DNA of 64,000 nucleotides from Alphaproteobacteria bacterium (GTDB lineage: Bacteria; Pseudomonadota; Alphaproteobacteria; Thalassobaculales; Thalassobaculaceae): the NCBI GenBank assembly GCA_022822665.1, contig JAJEAR010000001.1, forward strand, positions 54,956 through 118,955. The letters are read 5' to 3'. This document shows positions 1 through 8,900 of this stretch, one piece after another (positions within the stretch are counted from its first letter, which is position 1; every line of letters begins with the position of its first letter). The position numbers were made by a program, and so were the translations under genes. The notes below the pieces were generated by a model. The model ran no database searches. It saw nothing but the letters and a program-made list of their open reading frames with translations, and was not told the DNA's origin.

Positions 1-1233
1 TTCGAGCATGAAACTGATGCCGTCGTCGACACGCTGGGGTGACAGATCATGGGTGCTTGCCGCTTCGAAGATCTCGGGCGCCGGCCCGTGCGGGATCATG
101 CAGTTGTGCAGGCTGGCGCCGCCGGGCAGGAAGCCCTTGGGCCTGGCGTCGTAGGCGCCGTAGAGCAGCCCCATGAACTCGCTCATCGTGTTGACGTGGT
201 ACCAGGGCGGCCGGAAGGTGTCCTGCCCGACCAACCAGCGAGGAGCAAAGGCGACGAGGTCGGCGTTGGCGACGCCCGGCGTGTCGGAGCGAGAGGTCAG
301 CACGGTGAAGATCGACGGGTCCGGATGGTCGAAGCTGATCGATCCGAACACGTTGAAGGTGCGCAGGTCGTATCTGCAGGGGGCGTGGTTGCCGTGCCAG
401 GCGACAACGTCGAGGGGCGAATGGCCGAGCATGCAGGCGTGGAAGGCGCCGCCGGTTTTCAGCACCAGTTCGAACTCGCCGGCGATATCCTCGTACGCGG
501 CCTGCGGATAGAGGAAGTCCCGCGGATTTGCGAGGCCGTTGGCACCGATCGGGCCGAGGTCCGGCAATTCGAACGGCGCACCGTAATTCTCGCACAGATA
601 GCCGCGCGAGGGGCCGTCCGGCAGATCGACGGCGATCTTGATACCGCGGGGGATTACCGCCAGGTCGCCGGGCGTCAGGTCCAGGATGCCGCACTCGGTG
701 CGCAGGCGCACACTCCCGGCCGCTGGCAGCAGCACCATCTCGGCGTCGGCATTCTTGAAGTAGCGTCGGTCCATCGGGGCATTGGCGCAATACAGGTGGA
801 CGGCCAGGCCGCTTCCAGCACCCATGTCGCCGTTCCAGACATAGCTCGCCATGCCGTCGAGAAAGTCGACGGGTGCGTGCGGCTCCGGTTGGGGCGACCA
901 TCGGCACTGGGTATGCGGAAAGCTGCCGTCATCTGATGGCGCGGTCAGCCAGAGCGGCAGGTCGATCCGGCGCCACTCGCCCTGGGACACAACCGACGGC
1001 ACGATGCGGTAGAACCAGGTCCGCCGGTTCTGCGCGCGCGGCGCGGTGAAGGCGGTGCCGCTGATCTGCTCGGCATACAGGCCGTAGGCGGGCCGTTGCG
1101 GTGAATTGCGGCCAACCGGCAGGGCTCCGGGCAGGGCTTCGGTGGCATGCTCGTTGCCGAAGCCGGACATCATGCCGGTTGCGGCGCTGTCGGTCCCGGA
1201 TGCTGGCGGTCGGGCAGAAGGGTGCTCGTTCAT
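1..1233 (-). CDS. hmgA: Homogentisate 1,2-dioxygenase, C-terminus cut by window edge
   Basis: This Fe(II) ring-cleavage dioxygenase converts homogentisate to maleylacetoacetate in cytosolic tyrosine/phenylalanine catabolism. About 411 residues are visible of roughly 430-450; the stop lies left of the window. The N-terminal family signature SGFGNEHATEALPGALPVG is clear. All three iron ligands of the family can be placed: His and Glu in WYHVNTMSEFMG (spaced six apart, as His335/Glu341 in the human enzyme), and His in SLHNCMIPHGP (as His371). The ATG at 1233 gives a 20-residue leader; ATGs at 1173 or 1170, just before SGFGNE, would match the usual family N-terminus better. Neither start has a strong ribosome binding site. 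The usual partner (fumarylacetoacetase) is not visible and may lie beyond the left edge. Confidence 0.95.
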   Translation of the reverse strand, partial: MNEHPSARPPASGTDSAATGMMSGFGNEHATEALPGALPVGRNSPQRPAYGLYAEQISGTAFTAPRAQNRRTWFYRIVPSVVSQGEWRRIDLPLWLTAPSDDGSFPHTQCRWSPQPEPHAPVDFLDGMASYVWNGDMGAGSGLAVHLYCANAPMDRRYFKNADAEMVLLPAAGSVRLRTECGILDLTPGDLAVIPRGIKIAVDLPDGPSRGYLCENYGAPFELPDLGPIGANGLANPRDFLYPQAAYEDIAGEFELVLKTGGAFHACMLGHSPLDVVAWHGNHAPCRYDLRTFNVFGSISFDHPDPSIFTVLTSRSDTPGVANADLVAFAPRWLVGQDTFRPPWYHVNTMSEFMGLLYGAYDARPKGFLPGGASLHNCMIPHGPAPEIFEAASTHDLSPQRVDDGISFMLE

Positions 1234-1581
1234 GGCCCAGGTCCGTCACTGACGTTTTGCCGGAGCCTATACGACTTTGACGTGGCCCGGGAGTCGTCAC
1301 ATGCGCGAACCGGCTGCCAGGCCGTGCCGCACCGGGACAACCTTCCGGGACCTGGCCGGCACCGCATCTGCGAACTCAATGGACGTGTGCGGTGCCTGTA
1401 TGTCCCGTGCGGTCAAGGGTCCTGTGCGGAACCGCGGCCGTGCGTTCCCCCCTGTGACAGAACGCACGAGGAACGATACTTCTGGTCTCCGCCCTGGCCG
1501 GCAGCTGGGTGGTGGCCTTGAGCGCTGCCAGATCGGACTGCCGTGCGCCAGATGGGCTCGCCGGACAGTTTCACGACACAC
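1234..1581. other. Intergenic stretch, no gene seen
   Basis: About 350 bases separate the hmgA start from the promoter of the NTPase pair, which runs the other way. No convincing coding sequence or RNA was recognised. It probably holds the hmgA promoter, but no good -35/-10 pair could be picked out. Confidence 0.4.
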
Positions 1582-1620
1582 TTGACGTACAACATGTTTG
1601 ATGTATAATATATCATACAA
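1582..1620 (+). promoter_or_regulatory. AT-rich sigma70-type promoter with overlapping inverted repeat
   Basis: TTGACG (1582-1587) and a perfect TATAAT (1604-1609) are separated by 16 bp, upstream of the ATG at 1652. The -10 box lies inside an interrupted inverted repeat, TGTAT (1602-1606) and ATACA (1615-1619), which could be an operator. The block is strikingly AT-rich for this genome. A start at 1598 would sit on the -10 region, which supports 1652 as the translation start. Confidence 0.55.
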
Positions 1621-1651
1621 CAGATTTGATTTACAACAAAAAGCGACGAAA

Positions 1652-2881
1652 ATGATACCCATCCCCGAATTCTACACCGGAGCGCCCGTCGACCCGGTCG
1701 ACCTCAGGTTTCGCGAAGCGTTTCTGGCCGATCTGTGGCGAACGCTCCGCACCGGACACGTGGTGCTCACCGCCCCTCGGCGGACCGGCAAGACCAGCGT
1801 CATGAACCACTTGTGCGACCATCCAGAGCACGGGTTCTCGGTGGTTTCGATCAACGTGCAGGAGCTGGCTCACCCGGCCGACTTCTTCCTGACGCTGCTC
1901 GACGCACTCCATGATGCGCACCCGGTCTTGGTGCGTGATCGTCTCGCTGCAGGATGGGAAATGGTCCGGAGCGCACTGGGAAGGGTTGAGGCTGTCGATG
2001 TCGGTGGCTTCAAGCTGGCGCTGCGCGAAAGCGATCCCGACTGGCGCGAAAACTGGCGTCAACATGGTGACACGCTTCTCGCGCGAGCTCGTGATACCCG
2101 GGACCCAATTCTGTTCGTCGTCGACGAGTTTCCCGACATGCTGCTCAACCTGTCCCGGGAAAACGAAGCACTGTTGCGCGGGTTCCTCGCCTGGTTTCGC
2201 GCCCAGAGACAGAACCCGTCGCCGGCACGGGATCCTGTTCGCTGGCTGATTGGCGGGTCGGTGAACCTGGCCGGCACGCTCGACACTCTTGGACTGGTGG
2301 ACCTGATCAACGACCTGGAAGACGTTTCTTTGCCCCCTCTCACCGAAAGGGACATCCAGGTCTTCGTGAACGAGATGCTGAGCGGGCGGGAAGTCCCCTT
2401 TGACGACGAGGTGCCACAACGGCTGATCACCCGGCTGGGCCGTCCCATTCCGCTCTTCATGCAGATGGCAACCCAGGAACTCTACCAGTTGTGGAAACGC
2501 GAGCAGCGCGCCCTCGTCGCAGAGGATGTCGATGCCGTCTTCGCAACGCTGATCGTCGGTTCCGGCGCCCGAACGAGGTTGCAGCACTTTCATTCGAGGA
2601 TCAGGCAGTACTACGCGGAGCCCAAACGCTCGCTCGCCTATTCTCTGCTCGGACAGATCAGCCTGAGCGGATCCGGTCTCGGGCGTTCAACCCTGTTTCA
2701 GGAGACGGAACGAGCGCTGGCGGACCTCGGTATCGCGCTCCCGCCGTTTGAGCGCAGGCAGACATTCAACCAGCTGTTGCTGGATCTGGAGCACGATTTC
2801 TACGTCGTCGAGGTCGAGGAGGGGGTGTACGATTTCGCGAGGGGTGTCCTGAAGTCATGGTGGAGAAAGCACCATGTCTGA
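1652..2881 (+). CDS. P-loop AAA-type ATPase, first gene of a two-NTPase island
   Basis: A 409-residue predicted cytosolic ATPase resembling the archaeal-ATPase/AAA group that is common in accessory islands. A Walker A motif APRRTGKTS is at residues 41-49 and a Walker B strand ILFVVDEF at 153-160. GGSVNLAGTL, around residue 205, looks like a sensor strand. The C-terminal ~130 residues may form a winged-helix or lid region. There is no signal peptide, membrane segment or recognisable nuclease, TIR or protease effector. The start at 1652 was chosen because an upstream ATG (1598) falls within the promoter -10 region. The stop overlaps the start of the next NTPase gene by 8 bp, so the two are probably translated together. 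Biological function is unknown; a role in conflict or stress sensing is inference only. Confidence 0.75.
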   Translation: MIPIPEFYTGAPVDPVDLRFREAFLADLWRTLRTGHVVLTAPRRTGKTSVMNHLCDHPEHGFSVVSINVQELAHPADFFLTLLDALHDAHPVLVRDRLAAGWEMVRSALGRVEAVDVGGFKLALRESDPDWRENWRQHGDTLLARARDTRDPILFVVDEFPDMLLNLSRENEALLRGFLAWFRAQRQNPSPARDPVRWLIGGSVNLAGTLDTLGLVDLINDLEDVSLPPLTERDIQVFVNEMLSGREVPFDDEVPQRLITRLGRPIPLFMQMATQELYQLWKREQRALVAEDVDAVFATLIVGSGARTRLQHFHSRIRQYYAEPKRSLAYSLLGQISLSGSGLGRSTLFQETERALADLGIALPPFERRQTFNQLLLDLEHDFYVVEVEEGVYDFARGVLKSWWRKHHV

Positions 2882-5477
2882 GCCGGCTCCCTCCTCACGT
2901 GTCGGGCTGTACCGATCCGGGGTCACCAGCGCAGAGCGCCTGCGCTACACCGGCGTCTCGCGCCAACACCTGCTCGATAACACCATCGAATCCCTGCGCG
3001 GCTCGGTGAACAGGAAGTCCAAGAACCACCGGCTGTTCATCGGTCCGCGCGGGATCGGCAAGACCCACCTGCTTTCGTGCATCGAGGACGCCGTTCAATC
3101 GGACGCAGCGCTTGGTGAAAGGGTGGTGGTCGTGCGGTTCCCGGAGGAATCGAACCGGACGCTGTCCTTCGCTGATTTCCTGATTGGCATATGCGGGATA
3201 CTCAAGGAAATCCTCGAAGACGAGCCTCTGTGGCAGGAACTGTTCGCCGCGGTGGAGATCGAAGAGGATGACGCCCGGGTCGCCGACACCCTGGTGCCCG
3301 CGATCCGTGAAGAGAACCGCAAGCGGGGCCGGACTCTGGTCGTGATGCTCGAGAACCTTGGCGAGGTGCTCGGTCGGCAGATCCGCAAGCGGAACGACAT
3401 CGCCGCCCTGCGCACGTTTCTCATGTCAGACAACGGTTGCCTGTTGCTGGGAACCGCACCGCTCCACTTTGACGGGATCACCGATGTCGAACAGCCGTTC
3501 TACGACTTTTTCGACATTCAGATACTGGAAGCCCTGAGCTTCGAGGAGACGGTAGAGGTCATTCGACTGAACCTCGAGTGGGAAGAGCGCACGGCAATTC
3601 TGGAGTCGCTGGAGGGCATGCGACCCCGGCTGCACGCGCTCTACCGCATGACGGGAGGAAATCCGCGGCTGACGATGATGCTCTACGAACTCATCGCCCA
3701 CGAATCGGTCACCGGCGTGCAGGATCAGTTCCATCTGCTGCTCGACCGGGTTTCGCCATTCTACCAAAGCAGGTTGAACGACCTGCCGCCCGGCCAGCGT
3801 GCATTGCTGGAATGCCTGGCGAGCATGCGTGATCGGGAGAAGACACCGGCTGCCATTGCCGCCCGGATGCGCATGAGCCAGCAGGAGACGTCGTCGCTGC
3901 TCAAGCGCCTCTCCGATGCCCGCTACGTCCGTGCCGTACAACATCCACGGGACGGACGTTCGCGCCTCTATGTAATTCGTGAAGGGTTCTTTGACATATG
4001 GCTCGCGATGGCTCTCTCCCGCGGTGCCCGTCGGCGCATGCCGTTTCTGCTCGAGTTCTTCAGCCTCTTCCATCCGAGCATCGAAGCCCGTGATGAGAAG
4101 CGCCGCGAGTTGCGCGCAAGGTTGCTCGAAGACGGCAATGTGGATGCGGAGAGGGCTCTCGACTACCTGAGCGAAGTCGGCGACGAAGGAGAGCGGGCGC
4201 GGGCGAAATTCGACATGGCGGGGATATTCGCCCGCCACGGGGCGGCCGAACAGGCGGCGAGCTATGTGCTCGAGGCCATGCCTCTGGCGCCAGACGACGT
4301 GAGCCAGTCGATTTGCCGCATGGTTGCGAACACGCCGTCCACTCCTGTCTATCTTTCCGAACTGGAGGAAATGATCGCGGCCTGGAAGCTGCACCGTAGC
4401 GGTGAATTCGAGGCGTTTGCGTCTCGGCTCGCGGAGATGGGGAAGGGTCTGACTTTGGACAGCTTCTCCGAGACGAGGCTCGAATTCTTGCGTGATACTC
4501 TGGAGAGTTTGGACACCCCTGAGGACCGGATTGCGCAGCGATTGAGAATTGCAGACGTGCTTACGGACCTCGCACGATGGGACGCATCAGAGGATCAGCT
4601 GCGCCATGCGCTGACCGAGGCAGAGGAGATCGCGCATCCGCAATTGATCGCATCTGCGTTAAACGACCTGGGGCAACTGCTGGAGGGTACCAACCGGGTG
4701 GCCGAGGCGGAGCCGCTGATGCGGCGCGCGCTGGAGATCGTCGAGGCGGAACTCGGCCCGCAAGCCCCTCCTGTGGTGAGCTACCTGAACAACCTGGCGA
4801 TGCTGCTGTTTGCAACCAGCCGCTTCGAGGATGCTGAGTTGCTGCTGCGGCGCGCACTTGAGATCGCCGAGGGAGGCTCCGGTGAGCAGCACCCCAGCGT
4901 GGCAACCTGCCTGAACAGCCTTGCAATACTGCTGCGTGCCACCGACCAACCCGAAAAGGCCGAACCGCTGTTGCGTCGCGCGCTGGCGGTCGCCGAGGCG
5001 AAGGTTGGCCCGCAGCACCCGAGCATGGCAACGCGCTTGAGTAACCTTGCTACCGTGCTCCAGGACATCAACCAGACGGAAGAAGCCGAGCCACTGGTGA
5101 GACGGGCGCTGGCGATCGCCGAGATGGCCTTCGGCACGCAACATCCGACAGTGGCGATCCACATGAACAACCTAGCTGCTCTGCTGCGAAACACGAATCG
5201 ATTGCAGGAAGCCGAACCGCTGATGCGGAGGGCGCTCGAGATTGAGCGGGCCGCTTACGGTGATCAACACCCCGCCGTGGCGACCAGTCTGAACAATCTG
5301 TCGCTGATGTTAATCGACGCTCACCGGCTGAAAGAGGCCGAGCCGCTGATGCGGCGATCTCTCGAGATTTACGAGGAGTTCGCCCGGCAGACCGGGCATC
5401 AGCATCCACTGTTCGGATGGACAAAGGCAAACGTCAAGGCGCTCAGGGATACCTTGGGGCCCAACGGACCGGGTTAG
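2874..5477 (+). CDS. STAND-like NTPase with winged helix and C-terminal TPR array
   Basis: An 867-residue protein with a three-part layout. A P-loop NTPase domain carries Walker A GPRGIGKTH at residues 57-65 and a hydrophobic strand TLVVMLENLGEVL near 154-166 where Walker B is expected. A winged-helix-like segment follows at about 310-385 (LLECLASM ... SRLYVIREGFFDIW). A long helical region leads to kinesin-light-chain-type TPRs of 42 residues from about 610 to the end. NTPase, then winged helix, then superstructure repeats is the usual STAND arrangement, in which repeats sense a ligand and the NTPase oligomerises. No N-terminal effector domain is visible; the first ~50 residues are short and featureless. 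It overlaps the preceding ATPase gene by 8 bp, so the two products probably work together. No specific function can be assigned. Confidence 0.75.
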   Translation: MSEPAPSSRVGLYRSGVTSAERLRYTGVSRQHLLDNTIESLRGSVNRKSKNHRLFIGPRGIGKTHLLSCIEDAVQSDAALGERVVVVRFPEESNRTLSFADFLIGICGILKEILEDEPLWQELFAAVEIEEDDARVADTLVPAIREENRKRGRTLVVMLENLGEVLGRQIRKRNDIAALRTFLMSDNGCLLLGTAPLHFDGITDVEQPFYDFFDIQILEALSFEETVEVIRLNLEWEERTAILESLEGMRPRLHALYRMTGGNPRLTMMLYELIAHESVTGVQDQFHLLLDRVSPFYQSRLNDLPPGQRALLECLASMRDREKTPAAIAARMRMSQQETSSLLKRLSDARYVRAVQHPRDGRSRLYVIREGFFDIWLAMALSRGARRRMPFLLEFFSLFHPSIEARDEKRRELRARLLEDGNVDAERALDYLSEVGDEGERARAKFDMAGIFARHGAAEQAASYVLEAMPLAPDDVSQSICRMVANTPSTPVYLSELEEMIAAWKLHRSGEFEAFASRLAEMGKGLTLDSFSETRLEFLRDTLESLDTPEDRIAQRLRIADVLTDLARWDASEDQLRHALTEAEEIAHPQLIASALNDLGQLLEGTNRVAEAEPLMRRALEIVEAELGPQAPPVVSYLNNLAMLLFATSRFEDAELLLRRALEIAEGGSGEQHPSVATCLNSLAILLRATDQPEKAEPLLRRALAVAEAKVGPQHPSMATRLSNLATVLQDINQTEEAEPLVRRALAIAEMAFGTQHPTVAIHMNNLAALLRNTNRLQEAEPLMRRALEIERAAYGDQHPAVATSLNNLSLMLIDAHRLKEAEPLMRRSLEIYEEFARQTGHQHPLFGWTKANVKALRDTLGPNGPG
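4707..5410 (+). repeat. Five and a half tandem 126-bp units encoding 42-residue TPRs
   Basis: Units begin at 4707, 4833, 4959, 5085 and 5211, with a partial unit at 5337. Each encodes AEPL(x)RRALxIxE, a G-x-QHPxVA turn, a second helix around LNNLAxLL, and a linker. The phase is exactly 126 bp throughout, so the array grew by in-frame unit duplication. The units have since diverged at many positions. Confidence 0.85.
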
Positions 5478-5656
5478 TCCACGAAGCGCGCCGCGTCTGG
5501 GGGATAGCGACCGGAGTGTAGACATCTGTGGATCGAAAGGTGTTGCCTCGCAAATGAAACGGTGCGGAATCGACGGGGAGTCAGGCTTTGCTCACCTGCC
5601 GCCATCGGAGATGTCCCTCGGCACCTTGAGCGATGTGTCAACTCCACCTTGTTCGC

Positions 5657-5950
5657 GACTTCCGGTGGAGTAAACAACGGATTGCAGGGCGATCCGAGAT
5701 GCACGCTCCCAGCGTGCTCTCTGAAAAGCGCCGGATCAGCGGTCACCCTCAACGGCTCGCCCACGCTCGGCGCCAGCAACGTGTACTCGTGATGGCCCAT
5801 CGGCTGGACCTCAACTCCCGGCGGCGTCAAGTCTCTCAGCCCGACAACCCTCTCCAGGCCCTCCGTCATGACGATCGACGGTAATCGAGCCTGCACGGCC
5901 AGGGGGTTCCGGAAAACGGCGTCGATTTCGAGATGTCGATTGCGGACCTG
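5657..5950 (-). pseudogene. Remnant of a large helicase-like gene, C-terminal tail only
   Basis: The minus strand keeps about 90 codons of protein-like sequence between the end of the NTPase/TPR gene and the addA stop. The conserved-looking parts are HLEIDAVFRNPL, PSIVMTEGLERVVGLRDLTP and RVTADPALFREHAGSV followed by NPLF. The pattern VTxDPxxFxEHxxSVxLxSPxxPLF is, as I recall it, typical of the extreme C-terminus of large SNF2/DEAD-type helicases found in accessory islands. Upstream the frame meets the addA stop codon at 5954, so no start or helicase core exists here. After NPLF the frame runs on into unrelated-looking sequence. I read this as the eroded tail of a deleted gene. Family assignment is from memory and uncertain. 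Confidence 0.45.
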
Positions 5951-5953
5951 CGG

Positions 5954-8900
5954 TCACTGCCGGTCGAGCAGGTCTGCGGGCAGGTCCATCAGCTCCGGGG
6001 TCTCGGTCCACAGCAGGGCGCAGCGCACCTCCCGGTCGGGATGAATGTCCCGCAGCAGCCGGCGATAGCAAGCCATCTGGTAGAGATATGCGGCAGGCAC
6101 CGCCCCGATGCTGCGGGGCGGCCGGCTGTTCGACTTGTAGTCGACCACCAGCACCTGGTGTGCAGTGACGACCATCCGGTCGATCCGTCCCGAGATCGTT
6201 GCCCAGCCCGTTGAAGTTTCCAGCGTGCCCGTGATCGGAACCTCGGCGCGGGAGTCCGGCCCGAACAGGAGCGCGTGTTCCGGTGCGTCGAGGACCTCGA
6301 GCACCCGGCGAACCAGGTCATCATGTCCGTCGAGATCCGGTGCCCGGCGTCCGAGAAATGCCCGGGCGGCATCGGCCCTGCGGTCGGTTGGCAGCGACGG
6401 GAGCCGCTGCAGCAGATCATGGATAAGCAGGCCCCGCCTGAACCGGCGGGTATCGCCATCGTCGAACGGCGATGTCGTGGTTCCGTCCGCCCGGGACGGG
6501 GCCACCCGGCGCGTGATGCGGATACCCGGTGGCGGCCGGCGCAGGTGGTCCGGCAACGGCCTCCTGGCAACGGGGTCCGGCTCCGGGCGGTCGGGCTTGT
6601 CGGGATCGACGGCCTGCGCCGCGTCAAGCCGCAGTCCGGTCTCGGTCGGCCTCGCTTCCGCCCGCACCATGCCGGTCTCGACCATCCTGTGCCATGAATC
6701 GTCGGGGATTTTCCTGGTGGGTTGCCAGCCGCATACCACCAGCCGGTCCTCGGCCCTCGTCATGGCGACGTAGAGCAGTCTCCGGTACTCCCGGTCCCGG
6801 TCGCTGTTCGCCCGGGCGCGCTCACCGGCGATCAGGTCGGTGTCGCAGTCCGCCCTCGGGGACCAGACCGGCACCTCGATGCCGCCGGGGCCGGGCACCC
6901 AGTAGAGTGCCGGGGACTGGCGGGGGACCCTGGTCGTGTCGGGCAGGAACACGACCGGCGCCTGCAGGCCCTTCGATCCGTGGACGGTCATGATGCGCAC
7001 CTCGCCGCCGGAGGAGGTCTCGAGATCGCGCTTCAGCTCCGTGTCGTCGGACACGATCATGTCGAGAAACCCCTGGAGCGAGGGAACATGTGTCCGCCCG
7101 TAGGCAAGCGCCTGGGCCAGGAACTCGTCGATCGGGTCCGCGGCCTCGGGCCCGAGCCGTTCGAGCAGTGCCTGCCGTCCCCCTTCCGCCAGAAGTGCGC
7201 CGTAGAACTCGTGCGGCGGCATGGTTCCGGCGCGCTCGAGGCAGGTGTGCAGCAACCGGCACGACGCCGCCCACGCCGGGTCCTCGTCGCGCCGGGCATT
7301 CAGTTCCGCCCACAGCGTCCGGCGTTCCCGCGCGTGACAGAGATCATAGAGTTCATCCTCGGTAAACCCGGCGAATGGTCCCTTGAGCACGGTCGCAAGC
7401 GTGAGGTCGTCGGCCGGCAGCAGCAGGAACTGTCCGAGCGCGACCAGGTCCTTCACTGCCATCTGGTCGGACAGCATCATCCGGTCGACACCGGCCACCG
7501 CGATGCCCAGTTGCTTGAGCGCCCCGGTGAGCACCGGTGCAAGCGGCCGGCGGCTGCGCAGCAGGACCATGATGTCGCCGGGACGGATCGGCCGTCCGCG
7601 TGACTCGAGACTCTCGCCTCTGTCGAGCCAGTCGCGAATGCACCGGGCAATCTCGTGGGCAAGCAGCACCTCGGATCTCGGCTGCACCTGCCGGCTGACC
7701 GGCAGCGTCCATTCCCGGGAACCGGGGTCGCGCTCCTGCTTTCCGGTCGCTTTCCACCACTCCACCGACCCGCCCTGGCTCGAGCGCCACGCCCGGTGCT
7801 GCAGCGGGAGCAGGTCACCGCCGGGGTCGCGTTCGCGAACCCCGTCTCCGGCGCTTTCCTCCGCAAAGGTTGCGTCGACGGCCTTCAGAACCGGTGCGGT
7901 GGAGCGGAACGAGATGTCGAGCGGAACCGACGCCCATCGGGCGCCGGCTCCATTAACCCGGTCCCGATAGCCGTTGCGCGCCTCGAGAAACCGTTCCGGC
8001 TCGGCGCCCTGGAATCCGAAGATCGACTGCTTGACGTCACCCACGGCGAAGACCGTCCGCACCGTGTCGGACTGGCCGCCACCGGTTTCCTCGACGGCGA
8101 AGAACTCGTCGGTGAGACGTTCGATGATCTGCCACTGTTCCCGGCTGGTGTCCTGGGCCTCGTCCACCAGCACGTGATCGATGCCGCCGTCGAGACGGTA
8201 GAGAACCCAGGGCGCCACCCCCGGCTGCGACAGCAGGTCCAGCGTCGCGAGCACGAGATCGTGGAAATCGACCGCGTAGCGCCGGCGTTTCTCCCGGGCG
8301 TAGGCATCGAGAATTGCGCAGGCAACCCGGACCAGTTCCGTGCTGTGGATCGCGAGCCACGCTGCCCGGCAGAACTGCGTGGTCCGCAGCATCCGGAGGG
8401 CTTCGTCCTGCATGGCTTCGAGCGCCCCGGGGTCCCCGCGACTGATCGTGACCGGCAGCAGTGACTTCCGTATTTCTCCCTGTGCGGTGAGAAAGAGCGC
8501 GCGGTACGCATCGAAGGTGCGGAGCCGTTCTTCGGTGTCGGCGGCAAGCCAGCGCCCGAGTACCCCGGCTTTCCTCGCCTGTGCCTCGCTGCCGCTTGCC
8601 AGCGCATCCGCAACCCGGCGCAGGGTGCCGGGGCGTGCCGGGCCCGCGTGCGCGGCATCGCGCAGGACATCGTCCACGGTCTGACCGTGCCTGGCGCCGA
8701 GCGCCTCGTGGATGGCCCGTTCGAGGTCCTCCACGCCGCCATGGTGCGCGAGTGCCGCGCCAACCCGGCCCCGCCCGGCGAGCAGGTCGGCCAGCAGCTG
8801 GTGCAGGGTTGCCTCGTTCAGGTGCTGGCCCAGGCTGGTCAGGGTCCGGTCCATCAACGGGTCCGCGGTCCGGATCACCCGGTCGCGGGCAAGCCGCATC

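Noticed and set aside
1598..1651. Upstream ATG at 1598 as start of the first NTPase
   Set aside because: It overlaps the promoter -10 region, and the extra residues (YNISYNRFDLQQKATK) look like untranslated AT-rich DNA.
5657..5956. Stop-codon readthrough of addA into the in-frame helicase-like remnant
   Set aside because: The remnant happens to be in frame after the addA TGA, but AddA is already full length and nothing suggests recoding.
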